Assembly (NCBI GenBank): GCA_903834645.1
Contig: CAILKA010000727.1
Coordinates: 1 to 13,890 of the forward strand
Direction of reading: 5' to 3'
Length of the DNA: 13,890 nucleotides
From: an uncultured beta proteobacterium
Lineage (GTDB): Bacteria; Pseudomonadota; Gammaproteobacteria; Burkholderiales; Burkholderiaceae_C
Below the pieces are notes generated by a model that was not told where the DNA came from, ran no database searches, and saw nothing but the letters and a program-made list of their open reading frames with translations. The position numbers were made by a program, and so were the translations under genes. The stretch's first letter is position 1, and every line of letters starts with the position of its first letter. This document shows positions 7,202 through 13,890 of this stretch, piece by piece.

Positions 7202-8421
7202 ATCCCGGCGCGCAGCTTGTCCTTCTTGCTCGGCCGCCGGCCCTTCACACCACCGGCGGCGGCTGCGGGCGCGGCCGTCTCCGTCGGTTCGAAGCCCGGC
7301 ACCTGCTCACGCGGCACGCGCCGGCCCACGCGCTTCTCGATGAGGCGGAAATGCCCTTCCGTTGCCGCGCTGATGAAACTCACCGCCAGCCCCGCTGCGC
7401 CGGCGCGCGCGGTGCGGCCGATGCGGTGCACGTAGTCCACCGTGGAGCGCGGCAGGTCGTGGTTGACGACCACGGGCAGCTGGGCGATGTCGATGCCGCG
7501 CCCGCCGAGATCAGTGGCCACTAGCGCGCGCAGTCGCCCGGCCTTGAAGTCGGCCAGCACCTGCGTGCGGGCGCCCTGGCTGGCATCGCCGTGGAAGGCC
7601 GCCGCCGCCAGCCCGGCGCGGCGCAGCTTGTCGGCCACGTGGTCGCAGGCGTAGCGCGTGGCCACGAAGACGAGCACGCGCGGCCAGCCTTCCTGCGCGA
7701 TGAGCCGGGCCAGCAGCGGCGTGCGCCGCGCCGCGTCCACCACGATGGCGCGCTCGACGATGGTCGCCACGGCCGCGGCCTCTTGGCCCACGTCCACGCG
7801 CACGGGGTCGTGCAGCAGCCGCTGCGCCAGGGCCTCCACTGCGGGAGGGAAGGTGGCCGAGAACAGCAGGTTCTGGCGCCGCGCCGACAGCAGCGCGAGA
7901 ACCCGCGCCAGTTCGTCGGCGAAGCCGCCGTCTAGCAGGCGGTCGGCCTCGTCCAGCACCAGCGTGTGCAGGCCCGAGAGGTCCAGCGCGTTCTTGTCGG
8001 CCACGTCCAGCAACCGCCCCGGCGTGGCGACGATCACATCCGCCCCGCCGCGCAGGGCCATCAGCTGCGGGTTGATGGACAGGCCGCCGACCAGCACCAC
8101 GAGCTTGGCCGGCACGTTGAGGAAGCGCTCCACCTGGCGCACGGCCTCGCCCACTTGCGCCGCCAGCTCGCGCGTGGGCACCAGCAGCAGCACCCGCGGG
8201 CGCCGCGGGGTGGGGCGCGCGATGTCGTCGATGCGTTGCAGCGCCGCGAAGGCATACGCCCCCGTCTTGCCGGAGCCAGTGGCCGCGGTGGCCAGCACGT
8301 CGCGCCCGGCCAGCGCAGGCGGGATGGCCGCGGCCTGGATGGGCGTGGGCTCGGTCCAGCCCAGCTCGGCGGCCGCGCGCAGCAGGCCGGGCGACAGGCC
8401 CAGTGCGGCGAAGGCGGTCAT
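7198..8421 (-). CDS. DEAD-box ATP-dependent RNA helicase, RhlE-like
   Basis: ATP-dependent RNA helicase of 407 residues, cytoplasmic, probably acting in ribosome assembly or RNA turnover as RhlE-type enzymes do. Motifs in order: Q-motif region FAALGLSP to TPIQ (4-29), motif I AATGSGKT (46-53), Ia PTRELA (82-87), Ib TPGR (133-136), II DEAD (157-160), III SAT (188-190), IV VLVFVATR (249-256), V ATDLGGRGID (302-311), VI HRIGRTARAG (332-341). Motif I (usually AQTGSGKT or AxTGxGKT) and motif V (usually ATDVAARGID) carry unusual substitutions, yet the Lys, Asp and Arg residues needed for ATPase activity remain. The C-terminal tail (378-407) is a short Ala-rich then basic extension (KGRRPSKKDK), shorter than in many RhlE proteins. 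GGAGGA 6 nt upstream supports the ATG. It follows dbpA by 16 nt, so the two are probably co-transcribed. Confidence 0.93.
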   Translation of the reverse strand: MTAFAALGLSPGLLRAAAELGWTEPTPIQAAAIPPALAGRDVLATAATGSGKTGAYAFAALQRIDDIARPTPRRPRVLLLVPTRELAAQVGEAVRQVERFLNVPAKLVVLVGGLSINPQLMALRGGADVIVATPGRLLDVADKNALDLSGLHTLVLDEADRLLDGGFADELARVLALLSARRQNLLFSATFPPAVEALAQRLLHDPVRVDVGQEAAAVATIVERAIVVDAARRTPLLARLIAQEGWPRVLVFVATRYACDHVADKLRRAGLAAAAFHGDASQGARTQVLADFKAGRLRALVATDLGGRGIDIAQLPVVVNHDLPRSTVDYVHRIGRTARAGAAGLAVSFISAATEGHFRLIEKRVGRRVPREQVPGFEPTETAAPAAAAGGVKGRRPSKKDKLRAGI

Positions 8422-8437
8422 GCGTCGTCCTCCGCAC

Positions 8438-9826
<1,389 letters not shown>

Positions 9827-9861
9827 ATGCGATTGTCCGCCGGCGCAGGCGCATCCTGAGT

Positions 9862-9911
9862 CGGTGCCGGCACCGCACCTTCGAGGGGCGATGCGGTGGC
9901 ATCATTGCCCC
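9862..9911. promoter_or_regulatory. Dyad-symmetry cluster between dbpA and the oxygenase gene
   Basis: Three nested symmetries occur in the 151-nt divergent spacer. CGGTGCCGGCACCG (9862-9875) is a perfect 14-nt palindrome. CACCGCA (9871-9877) can pair with TGCGGTG (9892-9898). GGGGCGATGC (9885-9894) can pair with GCATC (9899-9903) and GCCCC (9907-9911), giving a 10-bp stem with a GGTG loop and a 3-nt ATT bulge. The second and third foldings share bases and exclude each other. They could be an operator for a divergent regulator or alternative leader structures in the dbpA transcript. Promoter positions are not clear. Confidence 0.4.
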
Positions 9912-9977
9912 AGTCGACGCGAGGCCATGGACGAGCCTCCTTCCCCCTGCCGTATCCACCCCGCTCGGAGAAGCACC

Positions 9978-10814
9978 ATGCCCGGATCCATCCTCACCGC
10001 CTTGCAGCGAGCCGATTACGAGCGCGACGGCTATGTCACCGTGCGCAAGCTCTTCGACGCGCAGGAGATCGCCATCCTGCGCAGCGCCATCGAGCAGGAC
10101 CCGGCCCTGCGCAGCCGCCTGTACGACCGCAACGACGCCTCCGGCAAGGCCACGCGCATGGCCACGTGGAACCATCCGGGCGACAGCGTCTACGGGCTGG
10201 CGGCACGCTCGCACCGGGTCGTCGACACCATGGAAGACTTGCTGGGCGGCGAGGTGTACCACTACCACTCCAAGCTCACCGCGAAGGAGCCCTTCGAGGG
10301 CGGCGCCTGGGAGTGGCACCAGGACTACGGCTACTGGTATCACAACGGCTGCGTGTTCCCGCACATGGCCAGCGTGATGGTGGCGCTGGACCACAGCACG
10401 CGCGAGAACGGCTGCCTGCAGGTGGTGAAGGGCTCGCACCACTGCGGGCGCATCGAGCACGGGGTGCTGCCCGGCGAGCAGGTGGGGGCCGACCCCAGGC
10501 GCGTGGAGGAGATCCTCAAGCGCCTGCCTGTGGAGTACGCGGAGCTGGAGCCCGGCGACGCCATCTTCTTCCACAGCAACGTGCTGCACCGCTCCGACCA
10601 GAACCGCTCGGCCCATCGGCGCTGGACCGTGATCCACTGCTACAACGCGGCACGCAACAATCCCTATCTCGAACACCACCACCCGTCCTACACGCCGCTG
10701 CACAAGGTGGACGACGACGCCATCAAGCGCGCGGGCGTCACGTTCGCAGGCTCGCAGGAGGAGTTCCGCGAGAAGTCGGCCAATCCGCCGGAGCTCAAGC
10801 GGCGCTTGGGCTGA
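9978..10814 (+). CDS. Phytanoyl-CoA dioxygenase (PhyH) family Fe(II)/2-oxoglutarate oxygenase
   Basis: Non-heme iron oxygenase of the PhyH family, expected to hydroxylate a small-molecule substrate using O2 and 2-oxoglutarate. The product has 278 residues and no signal peptide, so it is cytoplasmic. The iron triad is visible: His114 and Asp116 in WEWHQDYGYW and distal His204 in HSNVLHRSDQNRS. Arg214 or Arg215 (HRRWTVIHCYN) is the likely 2-oxoglutarate carboxylate anchor. The N-terminus QRADYERDGYVTVRKLFDAQ is the usual family opening. The segment ENGCLQVVKGSHHCGRIEHG (143-162) is the conserved family turn after the metal strand. GGAG about 8 nt before the ATG supports the start; upstream in-frame codons have no better site. 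It stands alone, divergent from dbpA. Substrate unknown: relatives include phytanoyl-CoA, ectoine and halogenating enzymes; the Asp of HxD argues against a halogenase. Confidence 0.9.
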   Translation: MPGSILTALQRADYERDGYVTVRKLFDAQEIAILRSAIEQDPALRSRLYDRNDASGKATRMATWNHPGDSVYGLAARSHRVVDTMEDLLGGEVYHYHSKLTAKEPFEGGAWEWHQDYGYWYHNGCVFPHMASVMVALDHSTRENGCLQVVKGSHHCGRIEHGVLPGEQVGADPRRVEEILKRLPVEYAELEPGDAIFFHSNVLHRSDQNRSAHRRWTVIHCYNAARNNPYLEHHHPSYTPLHKVDDDAIKRAGVTFAGSQEEFREKSANPPELKRRLG

Positions 10815-10833
10815 GGAGCCTGCGCGCGCAGCA

Positions 10834-10858
10834 CCCGTGCGACGGGCCGCTCGCGCGG
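10834..10858 (+). terminator. Two adjacent small GC hairpins after the oxygenase gene
   Basis: CCCGT-GCG-ACGGG (10834-10846) and CCGC-TCGC-GCGG (10847-10858) are back-to-back hairpins starting 20 nt after the oxygenase stop codon. A 12-nt palindrome CTGCGCGCGCAG (10820-10831) precedes them. No T-run follows, so an intrinsic terminator is only a possibility. In sequence this GC-rich such small hairpins arise easily by chance. Confidence 0.25.
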
Positions 10859-10995
10859 GATCTCCGGTGTGCACGCAGACCCCCTCGGGCTGGTCATTTG
10901 TCCAGGTCGTTTTCTGAGCCACCCGCCTCCGATGATCAAGGGATGGTGATGGTGGCCGGGCAAGGCTAAGCTGCCACCGCTTCGCAGCAAGAAGG

Positions 10996-11031
10996 CCGTC
11001 CGCCAGGCGGGTCGGCAACAGGGAGCGAGCG
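10996..11031 (+). promoter_or_regulatory. Leader hairpin and ribosome site of the PKD lipoprotein gene
   Basis: CCG-T-CCGC (10996-11003) pairs with GCGG-GT-CGG (11007-11015) around a CAG loop, ending 4 nt before the Shine-Dalgarno AGGGAG (11020-11025). That site stands 6 nt before the TTG at 11032 and is the main reason for choosing this start. The remainder of the 217-nt spacer (10815-11031) shows no recognisable promoter. Confidence 0.4.
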
Positions 11032-13395
11032 TTGCAGAGCACTCAGTGGTTCGTGCGGGCGCCACGGGCGAACCGCGCCCTTCTGTCGTTCGAGGCCTCG
11101 GTGCGTGGGCTGACTGCGGCGCTGCTCGCGTCCGCGCTGCTGGTCGCCTGCGGTGGAGGGGGCTCCAGTGGCGAGCCTGTGCCCCCGCCTGGCGGGGTCA
11201 ACAACCCTCCGGTGGCCCAGGCGGGCCCTGCCCAGAGCGTGACGGTGGGAACGGTCGTGACGCTGGACGGAAGCGCGAGCGCCGATGCCGATGGCGACCC
11301 CCTCACCTATGCCTGGACGCTGACCACCCGCCCGGCCGGCAGCGCGGCCACGCTGAGCGGGCCTGCCACCCCTCGCCCGACCTTCACGGCCGACGTGGAG
11401 GGCAGTTTTGTGGCCACGCTCGTGGTCAGCGACGGCAAGGCGGCGAGCCCGCCCGCCGCGGCGACCATCACCGCGAGCTCTGCCGCCGCACTGGCGATCG
11501 TTGCCGACCGCGCCGAGCCGCTCTCGGGCACCGTGAACCTCTCGCTGAGCGCGGCCGTGACGGGCGCCGTCACCTGGTTCGCGGACCTGCAGCAGATCGG
11601 CACTGGCGCGAGCTTGTCGTGGAACACGACGAGCGTGAGCAACGGCAGCCACCTGCTCGTGGCCCGGGTGCAGCCCTCGCTCGATGCCGCGGCCTACGAG
11701 GTGCGGCGCGCGGTGACTGTCTCGAACTCGAGCATCACCGTCACCACGTCGGTGTCGGGCACCACGGGGACGATCGCGGTGCTGGCGGTGCCGCGCTCAC
11801 CCTTTGGCATCACGAGCGTCTCGGCAGCGTTTGATGGCGTGCCGTCGGGCACGCTCACCGCTCCCAACGCCTGCTCGTCGCGCGTGGCCTGCGTCACCGT
11901 CAGCGGGTTGGTCTATGACGCCTACCGCTTCGACGTGGATGCGGCCGTGGCCAAGTCGGGCAACCACACGATGGTCTTCACCGTCACCGATGGCAGCGGC
12001 GCCACGCGGACGGCCAGTGTGCCGGTGCCGATTTCCAACCCGCCCACGCTGACCGTGAACGCCCCGGCCGACGGCGCCTTCGTCTTCGGCACCCTGCAGG
12101 TCTCGGGCACCGCCACGAGCGACAAGTCGGGCACCGTGACCGTGACGGCGCGCCTTGCAGACCTGCAGTTCCTGCAGACCACGAGCTCCCCTTTTGCGGC
12201 GAACTACGACGTGAGCGGCCTGGCCCCGGGCAGCTACCTGCTCACGGTACGCGCCACCGACAACGGCAACCTCGTGAGCCAGGTGCAGCGCACGGTGTTC
12301 GTGACGACCTCCTCGGCACTCGCCTACAGCCCGGCCTTCAGCTTGCCCGCGGGTGGACAACTCCTGGCGGCGGAGGGCAGCCGCGTGCTCTACGGGGTGG
12401 AAGGTGGCGCGGTGAGGATGCGCGACCTGGCCACCTCGGGCGACGTGCCGCTGGCCGGCGTGTCCGCGATCCAGTACGTCACCGGCTGGCAGCTCTCTGA
12501 CGGGCGCGCCTACGCCTACGGCAAGGGGACAGACTGCGTGCTCTACTGCATCTACCAGTGGGGCCCGGACGGCTCGATCACGAACCTGACGAACCCGAAC
12601 CCCTACAGCCGTGCGACCAACATCGGCGGCGGCTGGGCCTACGACACATTCCCCGTGGCACGAGACGGCTACGTGGTGTGGGTCAACGACAAGGCCGCTG
12701 ACACGGGCGTGGTGACGAACGCCACCGGGCGCTACACGGTGTTCAACGTGCAGACGGGCACCTACACCCGCGTGGGTGTGCCCGCAGGCGTGGCCTATGT
12801 GGGCAACCACTCCTACGACTTCGCGGTGGTTGGCGGCGTGCTGCACTTCGCCTTCTGGGGCCAGACGGGTGGCGAGGGCATGAGCTCCACCTTCGATGTC
12901 TTTCGCTGGCGCTCCGACACGGGTGTCTCCACCCGCGTCACCACCAGCGGCGCTCGCGCCATCTACACCCAGACCGATGGCCTGCGTGTGGCCTGGCAGC
13001 AGACGCCGCTGGGCGGCAATTCCGACAACACCTTCACCCTCGTGAGTCAGCCCATCGCCGGCGGCGCAACGACCACCTGGTCCACCACGGCCACCTCGTT
13101 CCTGCTGCGAGACGGCGTGCTCGCCTGGGTGGAGACGGGCCCGGGTGGGGCGCGGGCCATCAAGGCCGCGACGGCCACGCAGGTCTACACGCTCTCAAAC
13201 CTCGCGACCTCCGCGCTGCTTGCGGTCGGGGGAGGGCAGGTGGCCTACCTGCAGCAGGGCAAGGTCTACACCTTCGACGCGGCCACCGCGCAGACCCGAC
13301 TGCGCGTGGATGCGCAGCCGGGGGCGAGCGTGTACCTCTCTGGGGGTGCGCTCGTCTTCATGGTGGGGTCGTCGGTGTACCGTGTGGCGCTGTAG
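11032..13395 (+). CDS. PKD/Ig-like domain lipoprotein with probable beta-propeller C-terminus, function unknown
   Basis: A 787-residue exported lipoprotein. The signal ends in LLASALLVAC (Cys40 lipidated), followed by GGGGSSGEPVPPPGG, the Gly/Pro spacer common in Burkholderiales lipoproteins. A PKD-type domain follows (about 58-148: NNPPVAQAGPAQSV, LDGSASADADGDPLTYAWTL, VVSDGKAA). Then come three Ig-like beta-sandwich segments: about 150-232, 233-336 (with Cys281 and Cys287 possibly bridged) and 338-426 (NAPADGAFVFGTLQVSGTA). The last part (about 430-787) has repeated short strands with G-x-x-V-x-Y or W patterns (RVLYGVEGG, DGYVVWVND, DGLRVAWQQ, DGVLAWVET, GGQVAYLQQG, GGALVFMVG), as in a beta-propeller. 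No enzymatic motif is recognised. TTG is chosen for the AGGGAG 6 nt upstream; GTG at 11101 would give a shorter signal but has a weaker site. It is a lone gene ending at a hairpin. Likely a cell-surface or periplasmic binding or adhesion role, by inference only. Confidence 0.85.
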   Translation: MQSTQWFVRAPRANRALLSFEASVRGLTAALLASALLVACGGGGSSGEPVPPPGGVNNPPVAQAGPAQSVTVGTVVTLDGSASADADGDPLTYAWTLTTRPAGSAATLSGPATPRPTFTADVEGSFVATLVVSDGKAASPPAAATITASSAAALAIVADRAEPLSGTVNLSLSAAVTGAVTWFADLQQIGTGASLSWNTTSVSNGSHLLVARVQPSLDAAAYEVRRAVTVSNSSITVTTSVSGTTGTIAVLAVPRSPFGITSVSAAFDGVPSGTLTAPNACSSRVACVTVSGLVYDAYRFDVDAAVAKSGNHTMVFTVTDGSGATRTASVPVPISNPPTLTVNAPADGAFVFGTLQVSGTATSDKSGTVTVTARLADLQFLQTTSSPFAANYDVSGLAPGSYLLTVRATDNGNLVSQVQRTVFVTTSSALAYSPAFSLPAGGQLLAAEGSRVLYGVEGGAVRMRDLATSGDVPLAGVSAIQYVTGWQLSDGRAYAYGKGTDCVLYCIYQWGPDGSITNLTNPNPYSRATNIGGGWAYDTFPVARDGYVVWVNDKAADTGVVTNATGRYTVFNVQTGTYTRVGVPAGVAYVGNHSYDFAVVGGVLHFAFWGQTGGEGMSSTFDVFRWRSDTGVSTRVTTSGARAIYTQTDGLRVAWQQTPLGGNSDNTFTLVSQPIAGGATTTWSTTATSFLLRDGVLAWVETGPGGARAIKAATATQVYTLSNLATSALLAVGGGQVAYLQQGKVYTFDAATAQTRLRVDAQPGASVYLSGGALVFMVGSSVYRVAL

Positions 13396-13412
13396 GTCGC
13401 GCGGGGCTGCGG

Positions 13413-13441
13413 CGGGGTCTGTGGGCGGACAGACGACCCCG
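13413..13441. terminator. Bidirectional hairpin between convergent genes
   Basis: GTCTGT (13417-13422) and ACAGAC (13429-13434) form a perfect 6-bp stem with loop GGGCGG. CGGG (13413-13416) continues pairing with CCCG (13438-13441) across a 3-nt bulge. It lies 18 nt after the lipoprotein stop and 5 nt past the regulator stop, so it can serve both converging transcripts. There is no T-run, which weakens the intrinsic-terminator reading. Confidence 0.5.
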
Positions 13442-13445
13442 TCAG

Positions 13446-13890
13446 TCAGCGCACCTGCGCGCAGTCCGAGCCAAAGTCGTTCGAGATCTCGCGCGCGGTT
13501 GCGACGACGAGCGGTGCGAGGTCGCGTTCGAGCGCGCGACGCTGCCAGCGCGGCGTGGGCACCGCGATGTTGATGGCGCCGACCGGGCAGCCCATGCGGT
13601 CTAGCACCGGCACGGCCACCGACAGGTCGCCGGCGAATGCCTCCTGGTCGTTGACGCAGTAGCCGTCCGCCCGTGCGCGGGCCAGCAGCTTCCCCAGCCC
13701 GGCAAGCTCGGTCACCGTCCGGTCGGTCATCGGCACGCGCGGCGCGGCCGACAGGATCGCCAGGGCCTCGGCCTCGCGCATCCGCGCGAGGATTGCCCTG
13801 CCGGCTGCAGTGCAGAACGCGGGCAGCCGCGAGCCGACGTGCAGATCCACGCTGACGGCGTGGCGGCTCGGGAAGCGGGCGACATAGACG
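13446..13890 (-). CDS. IclR-family transcriptional regulator, effector domain (5' end outside window)
   Basis: C-terminal part (147 codons visible plus stop) of an IclR-family regulator. The frame stays open to the window edge, so the apparent internal GTG at 13850 is not a start. Upstream of it the frame reads VYVARFPSRHAVSVDLHVGS, the typical first strands of the IclR ligand-binding domain. Then come RLPAFCTAAGRAILARM, the conserved helix where the family usually has A-x-G-(R/K)-x-x-LA, and ARADGYCVNDQEAFAGDLSV with AVPVLDRMGCPVGAINIAVP, the effector-binding core. The N-terminal winged helix-turn-helix, about 100 residues, is beyond position 13890. Such proteins control aromatic degradation, acetate or sugar pathways, usually next to or divergent from their target genes; the target is probably outside the window on the far side. 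The gene converges with the PKD lipoprotein, so it is unlikely to control that gene directly. Confidence 0.92.
   Translation of the reverse strand, partial: VYVARFPSRHAVSVDLHVGSRLPAFCTAAGRAILARMREAEALAILSAAPRVPMTDRTVTELAGLGKLLARARADGYCVNDQEAFAGDLSVAVPVLDRMGCPVGAINIAVPTPRWQRRALERDLAPLVVATAREISNDFGSDCAQVR

Noticed and set aside
6441..7343. Plus-strand frame from GTG 6441 preceded by AAGGAG
   Set aside because: After a few codons it becomes a Cys/Arg/Ala/Gly-rich shadow overlapping the whole hydrolase gene in another frame.
11797..12846. 349-codon minus-strand frame within the PKD lipoprotein gene
   Set aside because: His/Arg/Val/Gly-rich antisense shadow; the sense strand has a coherent lipoprotein with domains.
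13446..13850. A complete 134-residue gene starting at GTG 13850
   Set aside because: The frame stays open to the window edge and encodes typical IclR effector-domain sequence upstream of that GTG, so it is an internal Val codon of a truncated gene.

Overview
The window is very GC-rich throughout, with tightly packed genes and third-position G/C bias. Its protein families (RND efflux operon, DbpA, PhyH-type oxygenase, IclR regulator, PKD lipoprotein) fit a betaproteobacterium, most likely a Burkholderiales relative of Rubrivivax, Leptothrix or Ideonella. That placement is inferred from sequence flavour, not from a search.

Layout. (1) Positions 4-5837, minus strand: a complete three-gene tripartite RND efflux operon read in the order periplasmic adaptor, inner-membrane HAE1-type pump, outer-membrane channel lipoprotein. 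The last two genes overlap by ATGA. No regulator gene lies next to it in this window. (2) Positions 5838-6468: about 630 bases with no intact gene. It holds what look like decayed mobile or toxin-antitoxin pieces: a short N-terminal piece resembling an IS5-family transposase (minus strand), and the tail of a possible UPF0175-type antitoxin overlapping the N-terminus of a PIN/DUF3368-type toxin (plus strand). (3) Positions 6469-7176, plus: a small alpha/beta hydrolase, convergent with (4) 9826-7198, minus: two DEAD-box RNA helicase genes, dbpA followed 16 nt later by an RhlE-like gene. A hairpin spanning both stop codons separates the convergent genes. (5) Positions 9978-10814, plus: a phytanoyl-CoA dioxygenase-family Fe(II)/2-oxoglutarate oxygenase, divergent from dbpA across a 151-nt spacer with strong dyad symmetry. 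(6) Positions 11032-13395, plus: a 787-residue PKD-domain lipoprotein with a probable beta-propeller C-terminus and unknown role. (7) Positions 13446-13890, minus: the effector domain of an IclR-family regulator whose N-terminal DNA-binding part lies beyond the window edge.

How the parts work together: only the efflux operon forms an evident multi-protein machine. The two helicases are probably co-transcribed and serve ribosome assembly and RNA remodelling. The other genes look like independent housekeeping or accessory units. I did not find a convincing new multi-gene system. The items most worth a second look are the scar region upstream of the efflux operon, the hairpins in the dbpA/oxygenase spacer, and the unassigned PKD lipoprotein.
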